A stretch of DNA of 64,000 bases from Falsirhodobacter xinxiangensis (lineage in GTDB: Bacteria; Pseudomonadota; Alphaproteobacteria; Rhodobacterales; Rhodobacteraceae): positions 62,001-126,000 of the forward strand of contig NZ_SMYN01000007.1 of NCBI RefSeq assembly GCF_004959935.1. The letters run 5' to 3'. The notes beneath the pieces were generated by a model. The model ran no database searches, was not told the origin of the DNA, and worked only from the letters and a program-made list of their open reading frames with translations. Position 1 is the stretch's first letter. The number at the start of each line of letters is the position of its first letter. Positions 17,700-26,557 of the stretch are shown here, piece by piece. Made by a program: the position numbers and the translations under genes.

Positions 17700-18247
17700 C
17701 GCAACCTTTCGACCTGGCGCACCGCATGGCGGGCGGCTTCCATCAGCATGGGCTTGGGCGTCTCGTGCCATTCCTCGGGGCGCAGTTCGCGCCGGTCGCG
17801 GATATGGTCGATGGCGGCCTCCAGCGTGGGATAGTCCTGCGGCATTTCCAGATGAAGGAAAAGGGCGACCAGCGTGACCGACCGCGATCGTCCGCCGCGG
17901 CAGTTCACCATGACGTTGCCGCGCGCCTTGTTGGGATAGGTCGGGCGGTCCGGCATCACCTGATCCAGCGCCGCGCGCAGGATGAAATAGGCGCCGATCA
18001 TCTGGTCCAGCGGATTGCCGTTCCCGTCGATCAGCCCGATCTTGTAATAGCGGAAGGGCGCGTGGTCCGCCCCTTCGGGCACGATGTTGACGTCAAGGTT
18101 GACCGCGCAGTTCACGACCGTCGTGACGCCATGATCTGCAAGGATCGCGGGCGAGGCGAGCGCGCGGCTGTCCCCGACATAGATGTCCACGCCCCATGCT
18201 GGCAGGCGTTCGACAAGGCTGATCGGCGGGCGGGGGAAATCGAACAT
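17696..18247 (-). CDS. Dual-specificity/tyrosine phosphatase-like protein
   Basis: A 183-residue protein with a cysteine-phosphatase fold. The signature is VNCRGGRSRSVT (CxxGxxRS), with asparagine in place of the histidine that normally precedes the catalytic cysteine. Upstream are a VNCAVNLDVN strand and the general-acid region FRYYKIGLIDGNGNPLDQMI. The protein is cytoplasmic. It overlaps the inositol-monophosphatase-like gene by one base and lacI by four, so it is an operon member. In a transporter operon with a second phosphatase, a role in removing phosphate from imported small molecules is more likely than protein signalling, but that is inference. Start at 18247. Confidence 0.75.
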   Translation of the reverse strand: MFDFPRPPISLVERLPAWGVDIYVGDSRALASPAILADHGVTTVVNCAVNLDVNIVPEGADHAPFRYYKIGLIDGNGNPLDQMIGAYFILRAALDQVMPDRPTYPNKARGNVMVNCRGGRSRSVTLVALFLHLEMPQDYPTLEAAIDHIRDRRELRPEEWHETPKPMLMEAARHAVRQVERLR

Positions 18248-19014
18248 CAGGCGATCCTTTCCATGATCGGGGCAAGAAGCGGGTTGGAGGCGAAGACGGG
18301 ACCGCCATGCCAGAGTTGCGGCGCCCGGTCCGCGCCGGTGCAGATCGTGCCGCCCGCTTCGGCAACCAGCAGCAGGCCGGCCAGCGCATCCCATGCGTTC
18401 ATGTGCAGTTCGGCATAGCCATCGGTGCGCCCTTCGGCCACCCAGGCCAGCGCGAGGGCACCCGACCCGTGCCGGCGCACATTGGTGCCGGCATCCAGAA
18501 ACGCGGTCTGCGCCGCCAGATAGGCTTCGCGCGGCACGCGGGTGGACCAGCCCAGTTCGACCGCCGCCTGTGCGGGCGGGTTTGGCGAAACCGAAATCGG
18601 AGCGCCATTCTTGGTCGCGCCCCGGCCCGCCCCGGCCTCGTAAAGCTCGCCGGTGGCGGGGTTCAGGATCACACCCAGCCGTGTCCTGCCCCCCGCGACG
18701 AAGGCGATCGAAACGCAGAAATGCGCGATACCCCGCGCGAAGTTGTCGGTGCCGTCGATCGGGTCCACGACCCAGAGGTTCTCGCCCTCGGTCCGCCCGG
18801 TCTCCTCGCCCAGAAACCCGTCCTGGGGCCAGTCGCGGGCGATCCGCGCGCGGATGAAGCGTTCGACTTCGGTATCGGCCTCGGTCACCGGGTCCTGCGG
18901 CCCCTTCAGCGCAAAGCCCGCCGGGCGGGTGCGGAAATGGCGCAGGGCGATCTCGCCCGCTTGCCCGACCATTTCGCGCAGAAAGGCGGCGCGGGCGGTC
19001 ATCTCATCTGTCAT
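18247..19014 (-). CDS. Inositol monophosphatase-family phosphatase
   Basis: A 255-residue member of the Mg2+-dependent IMPase superfamily. Metal-binding motifs are complete: DPVTEADTEVE, GFLGEETG, WVVDPIDGTDNFARG and the C-terminal WDALAGLLLVAEAGG. The family hydrolyses inositol phosphates, histidinol phosphate, sugar phosphates or PAP. Here it follows the two substrate-binding-protein genes and overlaps the tyrosine-phosphatase-like gene, so the likely job is to dephosphorylate a phosphorylated polyol or sugar that the ABC system brings in. I took the start at 19014; 19059 would add an unsupported extension. Confidence 0.9.
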   Translation of the reverse strand: MTDEMTARAAFLREMVGQAGEIALRHFRTRPAGFALKGPQDPVTEADTEVERFIRARIARDWPQDGFLGEETGRTEGENLWVVDPIDGTDNFARGIAHFCVSIAFVAGGRTRLGVILNPATGELYEAGAGRGATKNGAPISVSPNPPAQAAVELGWSTRVPREAYLAAQTAFLDAGTNVRRHGSGALALAWVAEGRTDGYAELHMNAWDALAGLLLVAEAGGTICTGADRAPQLWHGGPVFASNPLLAPIMERIA

Positions 19015-19066
19015 TCTTGTTCTTGCCGGAAAGAGGAGGGGCGGGCCGCGATGGCCCACCGGATTT

Positions 19067-20119
19067 TCAGCGCGACAGGCTCATGGCCCAAAGGTCCTGC
19101 CAGTCCTGACGCGCGTCCCAATCGTCCATCGCCGTCGCAGCGTCATAGCCGAAGATGCGGTCCTGCACCGCGCCGACGCCCGACGGCTCGTCCGCGGGCA
19201 GGGCGTTGGCGGCGTTGGTCGAGATTTTGCCGTCCTGTGCCTGCGGGGCGATGCCTTCCCCGGTCATGATGTAATGCAGGAACAGCTTGGCCGCGTTCGG
19301 GCTGTCGGTGCCCGCCGCGATCACCGCGATGGACGGATAACCCCAGCCGACCCACGGGCCGACGGTGTCGCACAGGCCCAGCTTCATCCCGTCCGCATTG
19401 TCGCGGAACTTGGCGGTCGAGATCAGGCCGATGAACGCATCCTTCTGGTCGGGCGCGCCCACGGCATCGGCGGCGGCGGAATCGCTGTCGGTCAGCAGCG
19501 GCGCGTTGGCGGCCAGCGCCTTGACCCAGGCTTCGGTCGCGCGCTCGATCGGCTGGCCGAACTGCGCCTGATACGCGGCGGCCATCGCATCGTCGCCATG
19601 CGTCGCCATCTGGTTGAACCAGTCGGTATAGGACGGCTTGCCCAGCGGGTCCTGCATCGCGACGCGCCCCCGCCATTCCGGCAGGGTCAGCTGCCAGATG
19701 TTGGTGATCGGGCAGGTGTCGAACAGATCGGTGTTATACGCCCAGACGTTCGGCGCCATCACCACCGTCAGCGGATCTCGATAGATTTCGGGGATCTCCA
19801 TGTCCGGCGCATAGGAGGTGGCATGGCCGGGCTGGATCAGTTCGGCCATGACGGCGGGGGCATCGGCGATGATCGCGACGTCGGTCTGCACGTTCCCCGC
19901 CTGCGCCTCGCGCGCGACGATTTCCAGCGTCTGGACCGCGTTCGCCTTGGTGCCGGTGGCCTTCAGCCCGTATTTCGCGGCAAAGGCTTCGGCCATGCCG
20001 ACGATCTTGCCGGTGCTGTCATAGACGGTCAGCGGCGGCTCGGTGCGGGCAGCCTCGATCAGCGCGTCCTGCGCCGCGACGGGCGAGGCCAGAAGCGTCG
20101 TCAGAAGAAGGTATTTCAT
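19067..20119 (-). CDS. ABC transporter substrate-binding protein (Fe3+/hexose-phosphate type), copy 1
   Basis: A 350-residue periplasmic binding protein with signal peptide MKYLLLTTLLASPVAAQ. It belongs to the FbpA/AfuA-like cluster: LTVYDSTGKIVGMAEAFAAK, NVWAYNTDLFD, WRGRVAMQDPLGKPSYTDWF, GVIAAGTDSP-like SIAVIAAGTDSPNAAK. It ends with RQDWQDLW, which is shared word for word with the second binding protein. The two paralogues are 1 base apart. In this family ligands range from ferric ion to hexose phosphates and 2-aminoethylphosphonate; the neighbouring phosphatases suggest an organic phosphate. Confidence 0.88.
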   Translation of the reverse strand: MKYLLLTTLLASPVAAQDALIEAARTEPPLTVYDSTGKIVGMAEAFAAKYGLKATGTKANAVQTLEIVAREAQAGNVQTDVAIIADAPAVMAELIQPGHATSYAPDMEIPEIYRDPLTVVMAPNVWAYNTDLFDTCPITNIWQLTLPEWRGRVAMQDPLGKPSYTDWFNQMATHGDDAMAAAYQAQFGQPIERATEAWVKALAANAPLLTDSDSAAADAVGAPDQKDAFIGLISTAKFRDNADGMKLGLCDTVGPWVGWGYPSIAVIAAGTDSPNAAKLFLHYIMTGEGIAPQAQDGKISTNAANALPADEPSGVGAVQDRIFGYDAATAMDDWDARQDWQDLWAMSLSR

Positions 20120-20120
20120 A

Positions 20121-21188
20121 TCAATGTCCTGCGATGTTGATTTGCCAAAGGTCCTGCCAGTCCTGACGGCGTTCCAGATCGCTGGCGGCGCTTGCGGTGT
20201 TCCACACCATCATCTGGGGCAGGCGGTCGGTCAGGCCCGAAGGCTCGTCCGCTGGCAGGCCGATCGCGGGATCGGCGGGGATCTTGCCGTCCTTGGCCTG
20301 CAGGGCGATGCCTTCCTCGGTCAGCAGATAGTGGATGAACAGCTTGGCCGTGTTTGGGCTGGGCGTCCCCGAGGCGATCACCCCCAGCCCGGGATAGAGC
20401 CAGCCGGCGAAAGGCGCGATGCCGTCGCAGATCGCAAAGTCCAGCCCCGCGTCGCGGAATTTCGCAACCGACACCATGCCGAAGAAGGGGGCGTCCTGCG
20501 CCGCCCCGACCGCTTCGGCGACGCCGGTGGAATCGGCGACCAGCGGGGCGTTCGCGGCGAATGCCTCGACCCAGGCGGCGGTGGCGCTTTCCCCGTCGAA
20601 GGCCGTGCCGAACTGCGCGCGATAGGCGTCCGCCATCGCGGCGTCGTGGCTGGTTTCAAGCTGGTTGAACCAATCGGCATAGTTGGGCTTGTCCAGCGGG
20701 TCCATGATGGCGACGCGCCTTTGCCATTCGGGCGTCGTCAGTTCCCATACATTCGCCACGGGGCAGGCGTCATAGGCGGCCGAGTTATAGGCCCAGACAT
20801 GCGGATCGGTGACGACGACAAGCGGATCGCGGGCGGCGTCCGGCAGGTCGATATCCTCGGGGGCCCAGCTTTGCACGATGCCCCTGTCCAGCAGGTCCGC
20901 GCCGATCACCGCCGCATCGGCGGCAAGCGAGACCGAGGTCTGGATGTTGCCCGCCTCATGCTCGCGGATCAGCAGGTCGGCCTGCGCCGCCTCGTTCACC
21001 TTGCGGCCCGTGACGTTCAGCCCGTATTTGGCGCTGAACGCCTCGGCCTGATCGACGATCTTGCCGGTGACGGCCAGGACGGTGGTCGGCGGCTCGCCCT
21101 TGGCGCCGTCGATCAGCGTTTGCAGGTCCTGTGCCTGCGCGGTCCCGGTCAGGGCAAGCGCGCAGACGGTGATGCCAAATCGTTTCAT
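20121..21188 (-). CDS. ABC transporter substrate-binding protein (Fe3+/hexose-phosphate type), copy 2
   Basis: A 355-residue periplasmic binding protein with signal peptide MKRFGITVCALALTGTAQAQ. It is collinear with copy 1: both share a TGKIV motif near residue 40, EAFxAKYGL, HVWAYNS/NVWAYNT, DPLDKPNYADWFNQ, a TAKLFIHYLLTEEGIALQAK segment and the C-terminal ERRQDWQDLW. I took the ATG at 21188 with GAGGGAT upstream. The pair looks like a tandem duplication that has diverged strongly, perhaps to widen ligand range of one permease. Confidence 0.88.
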   Translation of the reverse strand: MKRFGITVCALALTGTAQAQDLQTLIDGAKGEPPTTVLAVTGKIVDQAEAFSAKYGLNVTGRKVNEAAQADLLIREHEAGNIQTSVSLAADAAVIGADLLDRGIVQSWAPEDIDLPDAARDPLVVVTDPHVWAYNSAAYDACPVANVWELTTPEWQRRVAIMDPLDKPNYADWFNQLETSHDAAMADAYRAQFGTAFDGESATAAWVEAFAANAPLVADSTGVAEAVGAAQDAPFFGMVSVAKFRDAGLDFAICDGIAPFAGWLYPGLGVIASGTPSPNTAKLFIHYLLTEEGIALQAKDGKIPADPAIGLPADEPSGLTDRLPQMMVWNTASAASDLERRQDWQDLWQINIAGH

Positions 21189-21195
21189 GTATCCC

Positions 21196-22236
21196 TCATG
21201 CATGGCAAAGCTGGGGCGTCCGTTGGAGACGGCTGCCGTTGATGTCGAAGTGGTGAAGGTGGTCCGGTGCGATCGACCACAGCACAGGCTGGCCCGCGCG
21301 CAGGTCGGGGCGGGTTTGGGTCGAATGCAGCAGCCGTTCGACCCCGACCGCCAGTTCCACCATCCAGCTGCCGCCCGTGGGCATGACCGACCGAACGGTG
21401 GCGGGCTGGCCGTGGCCAAGGCGGATATCCTCGGGGCGCAGGCCGATCAGGGGGGCGCCGCCAAGGCTGCGGCCCAGATCGCCCGCGCCGTCTATCATGT
21501 TGATCGGCGGGTTGCCGATGAACCGCGCAACGAAGCTGTTCGCGGGGCGGGCATAGATGTCGTCGGGGGTGCCGACCTGTTGCAGCAGCCCGTCCTTCAT
21601 AACTGCGATGCGGGTGGCAAGGGTCATCGCCTCCCACTGGTCATGGGTGACGAAGACGATGGTGGTGCGGAACTCCTCGTGGATGCGGCGCAGCTCGGCC
21701 CGCATTTCAAGGCGCAGCGCGGCGTCGAGGTTCGACAGCGGCTCGTCCAGCAGCAGAACATCGGGGCGCACCGCCAGCATCCGCGCCAAGGCCACACGCT
21801 GCTGCTGCCCGCCCGAAAGCTGGCTGGGATAGCGGTCCGCGTATTTGGCGATGGACAGCTTTTCCATCACCTCGGCCACCTCGGCCCGCATCTGCGCGGC
21901 GGGGATCTTGCGCAGGCGCAGCCCGAACTCGATGTTCCGCGCCACGGTCATATGCGGCCAGAGGGCATAGCTTTGGAACACCAGCCCCAGCTTGCGCTTC
22001 TCCGGGCCGACGAACACACCCGTCGCGGGGCAATCGACCACGCGGTTCCCGATGGCGATGCGGCCCGCCGTTGCCGTCTCCAGCCCCGCCAGCATCCGCA
22101 GCATCGTCGTCTTGCCGCAGCCGGACGGGCCCAGCAGGCACATGAAATCGCCATCCTCGACCCGCAGGGTCACGCCGCCGACCGCCGCAGGGCCGCCATA
22201 GGATTTGGTGATGTCGGTCAGTTCGATTGCGGGCAT
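21196..22236 (-). CDS. ABC transporter ATP-binding protein (FbpC/PotA type)
   Basis: A 346-residue ATPase with Walker A GPSGCGKTT, Q-loop FQSYALWPHM, signature LSGGQQQRVALAR, Walker B VLLLDEPLSNLD and switch histidine VFVTHDQWEA. The C-terminal OB/TOBE domain (about residues 235-346) is typical of the spermidine, iron and phosphonate importers. GGAGGC precedes the ATG at 22236, two bases from the permease stop. It powers the fused permease encoded just upstream. Confidence 0.93.
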   Translation of the reverse strand: MPAIELTDITKSYGGPAAVGGVTLRVEDGDFMCLLGPSGCGKTTMLRMLAGLETATAGRIAIGNRVVDCPATGVFVGPEKRKLGLVFQSYALWPHMTVARNIEFGLRLRKIPAAQMRAEVAEVMEKLSIAKYADRYPSQLSGGQQQRVALARMLAVRPDVLLLDEPLSNLDAALRLEMRAELRRIHEEFRTTIVFVTHDQWEAMTLATRIAVMKDGLLQQVGTPDDIYARPANSFVARFIGNPPINMIDGAGDLGRSLGGAPLIGLRPEDIRLGHGQPATVRSVMPTGGSWMVELAVGVERLLHSTQTRPDLRAGQPVLWSIAPDHLHHFDINGSRLQRTPQLCHA

Positions 22237-22237
22237 G

Positions 22238-24052
22238 TCAGCCTCCGATCCCGTCGCCAAGGCCGGTGCGCGTCAGACGCTGCACAGCCCATGTGCCGCC
22301 CCAAGCGATCAGGGCGATGATCAGGACGACCGCATTGGCCGCCTGCGTGTAGTTGTAATCGACCAGCCGCAGCGAATAGGTCGCCAGCACGTCCGTCGCG
22401 GGCACCGCCAATATCACGAACAGGCTGACGCTCTTGATGCCCGCGACGAACGGCATCAGCACCCCGGCGACCAGCGCGCCCTTCTGGATCGGTGCCACGA
22501 TGGACACCATGCGCCGCCACCAGCCCGCACCGGCGATGCGCGCGGCCTCCTCGGGCTCGCGGCCAAGCTGGGTCATCGCCGCGATGCCGGATCGCGAGGC
22601 GAAGGGCATCTGATCCGCGATCAGCGCCAGCATCAGAATCCACGGCGTGCCATACAGCGCCGGGATCGGCCCACGCTGCACCGCAAACAGCGACAGATAG
22701 GCGGCGGCAAAGGCGATCCCCGGCACCAGATAGGGCATGAACGCGATCTGCCGCAGGAACACCGACAGCGCCCGCCATTCGGTGCGCGTGACGACATAGC
22801 CGACCAGCAGCCCCAGCACTCCCGAGGCCAAAGCCGCCAGCCCCACGATCCGCAGACTGTTCCACGCCGCCGCCCAAAGGTCCGCCGACAGCAGCACCCC
22901 GTCGCGGAGCGCGATCGTGCCCAGATCGCGCCCGATCCAGTAATCCAGCGTGAAATTGCCCCAGTCCAGCCGCCCCGGCATATGCGTGATCGTGGACAGG
23001 GCCAGCACGCCCAGCGGAACCACGACGCCGACGGCAAAGAACCCGCCCGCGACGCCCGTCGCCAGATACCGCCCGCGCCCAAGGGCTCGCACCCGGTCCA
23101 TCGCGCCCTTGCCGCCGATGGTCACGAAGCGGCGCGCCTCGCGCATCAGGTAAAGGTCGATGCAGATGGACATGACGCCGATCAGCATGATCGCCCCCGC
23201 CAGCACCGACGCCGCCCCGGTCTGCCGCGACGAGATCGCGCGGTAGAGAGAGGTCGAAAGCACATCGTATTGAACCGGCAGCCCAAGCACATAGGGCACC
23301 GCGAATTCGCCGATCGCATCGGCAAAGATCAGCACCGAGGCAGAGATCAGCGCAGGCCGGATCAGCGGCAGCACCACCTGCCACGCCACCGTCCCAGCCC
23401 CCGCGCCAAGGATGCGGGCGCAATCCTCAAGCTGGGCGTCCAGACGGCGCAGCGCATTCCCGACCAGCAGGATGACCATGGGGATATAGGTGATCGTCAG
23501 GATCAGAATGATCGGCACGCGACCGTAGGACAGCCAGTCGGGGGGCGAGAACCCAGCAGCCTCGGCCCAGCCGGGCTGGCCGCCGATGGTGCGGTTCTTG
23601 AACAGGGTCGTCCATGCCAGCGCAAAGGTCCAGCTTGGCAGCATGAACGGCACGATCAGCGCGGTCGAGAACCAGCGCCGCCCCCACATGTCCGTGCGGA
23701 ACAGCAGCCACGCAAGAACCGAGCCGATCGTCAGCGATGCCGCCATGGCGCATACCGCCGTCACCAGCGTATTGGCCAGCGGTTGCCAGAACAGCAGTCG
23801 CGACATCGGCGACAGCAGAACCCGGTCGAGGTAGTAGAACGTCAGACCCCCGACCTCGGCCCCCGCGCGGCGTGCGTCGCCGACCTGCACGACGAACAGG
23901 TTCGCAAGGATCGACACGACGGGCGCAAGGATCAGACAGGCAAAGACGATCGCAAGACACAGCCCGATCGCATTGGTCGGATCTTGCGACAGGGTCGTCC
24001 ATGCCCGGCGCAGAGGCGCCATCCGAAGGGGGGAGGAATAAGGTGTCTGCAT
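22238..24052 (-). CDS. ABC transporter permease, two permease domains fused (FbpB type)
   Basis: A 604-residue polytopic permease with two repeated binding-protein-dependent transport domains, each with the EAA-like cytoplasmic loop (EDCARILGAGAGTVAWQVVLP near 215 and EEAARIAGAGWWRRMVSIVAP near 520). About twelve membrane helices are visible. The fusion of two permease units in one chain is usual in the ferric/hexose-phosphate and 2-aminoethylphosphonate importers. It is the first gene of the operon, and its promoter with two inverted repeats lies just upstream at 24112-24171. Confidence 0.92.
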   Translation of the reverse strand: MQTPYSSPLRMAPLRRAWTTLSQDPTNAIGLCLAIVFACLILAPVVSILANLFVVQVGDARRAGAEVGGLTFYYLDRVLLSPMSRLLFWQPLANTLVTAVCAMAASLTIGSVLAWLLFRTDMWGRRWFSTALIVPFMLPSWTFALAWTTLFKNRTIGGQPGWAEAAGFSPPDWLSYGRVPIILILTITYIPMVILLVGNALRRLDAQLEDCARILGAGAGTVAWQVVLPLIRPALISASVLIFADAIGEFAVPYVLGLPVQYDVLSTSLYRAISSRQTGAASVLAGAIMLIGVMSICIDLYLMREARRFVTIGGKGAMDRVRALGRGRYLATGVAGGFFAVGVVVPLGVLALSTITHMPGRLDWGNFTLDYWIGRDLGTIALRDGVLLSADLWAAAWNSLRIVGLAALASGVLGLLVGYVVTRTEWRALSVFLRQIAFMPYLVPGIAFAAAYLSLFAVQRGPIPALYGTPWILMLALIADQMPFASRSGIAAMTQLGREPEEAARIAGAGWWRRMVSIVAPIQKGALVAGVLMPFVAGIKSVSLFVILAVPATDVLATYSLRLVDYNYTQAANAVVLIIALIAWGGTWAVQRLTRTGLGDGIGG

Positions 24053-24111
24053 GGCCGTCCCGTTGTGGTCCGGCGCTTGCTACGTGCGGTCTGTGACAGT
24101 CGCGCGACACT

Positions 24112-24171
24112 TTGCACGCATGTGCAACAAATATCGCGCGCCATTATAGGCAATCTTGCACGGCAGTGCAT
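24112..24171 (-). promoter_or_regulatory. Promoter with two LacI-type operators
   Basis: On the minus strand a perfect -10 TATAAT sits at 24148-24143. Two inverted repeats of the same half-site flank it: TTGCAC-GCAT-GTGCAA (24112-24127) downstream of the start point and TTGCAC-GGCA-GTGCAT (24156-24171) over the -35 region. Their centres are 44 bases apart, about four helical turns. This is the layout expected for repression by a LacI protein, and a lacI gene closes the operon. The second repeat lies against the stop codon of the upstream phnE gene. Confidence 0.6.
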
Positions 24172-24969
24172 TCAGATGAGCGCGCGCCTCACCTTCCCCG
24201 ATACCCATTCGCTGGCAATCACCGTGCCAAGGATGACAATGCAGATCATCAGCACCTGCGGCCATGCCAGCACGTTCAGGCTGGCCTGAAGCTGCATCCC
24301 GAGGCCGCCCGCGCCCACCAGCCCAAGGATCGCGCTTTCGCGGATGTTGATGTCCCAGCGGAACACGCTGATGCCAAGGAATGTCGGCAGCACCTGCGGC
24401 ACGATGGCGTAGTGCAGCACCTGCGCGGGGCCGGCGCCGGTGGCGGTCACGGCCTCGATCTGCCGGACGTCGGTCTCCTCGATCGCCTCATACAGCAGTT
24501 TGCCGACGAAGCCGACCGACCGGAAGGCGATGGCGATGATCCCCGCCAGCAGCCCCGGCCCAAGGATCGACACCAGCAGCAGCGCCCAGATCAACGAGTT
24601 GATCGACCGCGACGCCACGATCAGCAAAAGCGCGGCCGGGCGCAGCACCAGCCGCGACGGCGTGGTGTTCGACGCGGCCAGAAACGCCAGCGGCACGGCC
24701 ATGACGACACCCAGCAAGGTGCCAAGCGTCGCGATGTTCAGCGTGTCCCAAAGCGGCTGCCAAAGCTGCTCCATATAGCTCCACCGTGGGGGCCATGCGC
24801 GGCTGCCGATGTCGGCGGCGGCGCGGGGGGCGTCTTGGACGAACACCCACATCGTGCGTTCCGTCATCAGGCCCCAGCACCAGACGAACAGCGCGACCGT
24901 CGCGAACCAGAACCCCCACAGCGCAAGGCGGGCGCGGGGGGTGCGATGCTGCCAGTTCATTTCAGCCAT
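24172..24969 (-). CDS. phnE: Phosphonate-type ABC permease PhnE, second copy
   Basis: A 265-residue permease with about six membrane helices and the PhnE signature regions MAVPLAFLAASN, FVGKLLYEAIEETDVRQIEA and RWDINIRESAILGLVGAGG. Its start overlaps the end of the other phnE by 13 bases. In PhnCDE importers two PhnE chains, identical or paralogous, form the channel. The cargo may be phosphonate, phosphite or phosphate esters. Confidence 0.9.
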   Translation of the reverse strand: MAEMNWQHRTPRARLALWGFWFATVALFVWCWGLMTERTMWVFVQDAPRAAADIGSRAWPPRWSYMEQLWQPLWDTLNIATLGTLLGVVMAVPLAFLAASNTTPSRLVLRPAALLLIVASRSINSLIWALLLVSILGPGLLAGIIAIAFRSVGFVGKLLYEAIEETDVRQIEAVTATGAGPAQVLHYAIVPQVLPTFLGISVFRWDINIRESAILGLVGAGGLGMQLQASLNVLAWPQVLMICIVILGTVIASEWVSGKVRRALI

Positions 24970-25754
24970 CCCCGCATTCGGCTGGACGCATATTCCGATG
25001 CCATGACGATGGCGATGATGATCAGCAGGATCGCGCCCGCACTGCCATATTCATAACGCGACAACGAGGTGTCCAGCGTGCCGCCGATCCCCCCCGCGCC
25101 CACGATTCCGATCACCGCGCTTTCGCGAAAGTTGATGTCCAGCCGATACAGCGACAGCCCGATCAGGCGCGGCATCACCTGCGGCTGGACGCCATAGTTG
25201 ATCAGTTGCCACCATGATGCACCCGTCGCGCGGATCGCCTCGGCCTGTTTGGCGTCGATCTCCTCGATATCGTCGGCAAGCAGCTTGCCGATGAAGCCGA
25301 TGGTGGCGAAGGTCAGGGTCAGGAACCCCGCGAAGGCACCGAATCCGAACAGCGCGACGAAGAAGATCGCGACGATGATCTCCTGCAAGGATCGGCTGAC
25401 GGCGATGATGCTGCGGCAGATCGCGTGCAGCCACCGCGGGGCGATGTTGCGCGCGGCCCCGATGCCGACCGGGATCGAAAGGGCGATCCCGGCAACTGTG
25501 GAGGTCAGCGTCATCGTCAGGCTTTCGACCAGCCCTTGACTGATGTCGCGCCAGCGGGTGGTGAAATCGGGCGTCAGGAATCCGGCGATGAACCGCTGGC
25601 CGCGCTCCATCCCCTCGGCCACGCGGGTCCAGTTCACATCGACGCTTTGCAGCGCCAGCGTCAGATAGACGAGCGCGCCAAGCGACAGGGCGATGCGCCA
25701 GAAGCGGGATTTGACGATCTGCGGCGGGCGGCGCCACGTGGTTGGATGGCTCAT
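24957..25754 (-). CDS. phnE: Phosphonate-type ABC permease PhnE, first copy
   Basis: A 265-residue paralogue of the downstream permease, with [39 protein letters not shown] and [20 protein letters not shown] took the ATG at 25754, which overlaps the phnC stop by four bases; an upstream in-frame start at 25781 would lie inside phnC. It pairs with the other PhnE to form the membrane channel. Confidence 0.9.
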   Translation of the reverse strand: MSHPTTWRRPPQIVKSRFWRIALSLGALVYLTLALQSVDVNWTRVAEGMERGQRFIAGFLTPDFTTRWRDISQGLVESLTMTLTSTVAGIALSIPVGIGAARNIAPRWLHAICRSIIAVSRSLQEIIVAIFFVALFGFGAFAGFLTLTFATIGFIGKLLADDIEEIDAKQAEAIRATGASWWQLINYGVQPQVMPRLIGLSLYRLDINFRESAVIGIVGAGGIGGTLDTSLSRYEYGSAGAILLIIIAIVMASEYASSRMRGWLK

Positions 25755-26518
25755 GCGGCGGCCTTGTGCATCGCCTTCCAATCCTCGGCCCCATAGATGC
25801 GGGTCAGCACATCGTCGGTCAGCGCGGAGGGCGCGCCGTCGAACACGACCCGCCCCGATTGCAGCCCGATGATGCGGTCGGTGAATTGCTGCGCCAGCAC
25901 GACGTCATGGATGTTGATGATCGCGGGCAGACCGGATTCGCGGCAGATCTCGGTGATAAGCCGCATGATCTGGCGCGAGGTGCGCGGGTCGAGGCTGGCC
26001 GTCGGCTCGTCGATCAGCAGCAGCTCCGGCTCCTGCTCCAACGCGCGGGCGATGCCGACACGCTGGCGCTGGCCGCCCGACAGGGCGTCGGCGCGCTTGT
26101 CGGCATGGGCCGACAGCCCCACACGGTCCAGCAGCGCGAAGGCCCGCTGAATGTCCTGCGGCGGAAAACGACGCGTGAAACTGCGCCAGAACGGCACATA
26201 GCCAAGCCGCCCAGACAGCACGTTTTCCATCACCGTCAGCCGTTCGACCAGCGCATATTCCTGAAAGATCATGCCGATGCGGCGGCGGGCGCGGCGCAGA
26301 TCGCGCGCGCCCAGACGCGTCACGTCCACATCGTTCAGCCGGACAGACCCCGATGACGGCTCCACCAGCCGGTTGACGCAGCGGATCAGCGTGGATTTGC
26401 CCGCGCCCGAAGGCCCGATCAGGCCGACGACCTGCCCCGCAGGCACGGTGAAACTTACATCCGACAGGGCCTTGTCGCCGGTCCGATAGGTCTTGGTGAG
26501 GTTCTCGACGCTCAGCAT
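25751..26518 (-). CDS. phnC: Phosphonate-type ABC transporter ATPase PhnC
   Basis: A 255-residue ATPase with Walker [11 protein letters not shown]-loop [10 protein letters not shown], signature [13 protein letters not shown], Walker [13 protein letters not shown] and H-loop [10 protein letters not shown]. Size and the [14 protein letters not shown] segment fit PhnC. It lies between phnD (39-base gap) and the two phnE genes. Confidence 0.92.
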   Translation of the reverse strand: MLSVENLTKTYRTGDKALSDVSFTVPAGQVVGLIGPSGAGKSTLIRCVNRLVEPSSGSVRLNDVDVTRLGARDLRRARRRIGMIFQEYALVERLTVMENVLSGRLGYVPFWRSFTRRFPPQDIQRAFALLDRVGLSAHADKRADALSGGQRQRVGIARALEQEPELLLIDEPTASLDPRTSRQIMRLITEICRESGLPAIINIHDVVLAQQFTDRIIGLQSGRVVFDGAPSALTDDVLTRIYGAEDWKAMHKAAA

Positions 26519-26557
26519 GGGTCTGTCGGGGGCGGCGCACCGCCCCCGCCTTTCGGA

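Noticed and set aside
15142-17727. 861-codon minus-strand frame over the cytochrome gene
   Set aside because: It is antisense to the tri-haem cytochrome and overlaps the real lacI gene in a different frame.
22205-24289. 694-codon plus-strand frame opposite the ABC permease
   Set aside because: Shadow of the fused permease; low-complexity R/H/Q/D sequence and no start signals.
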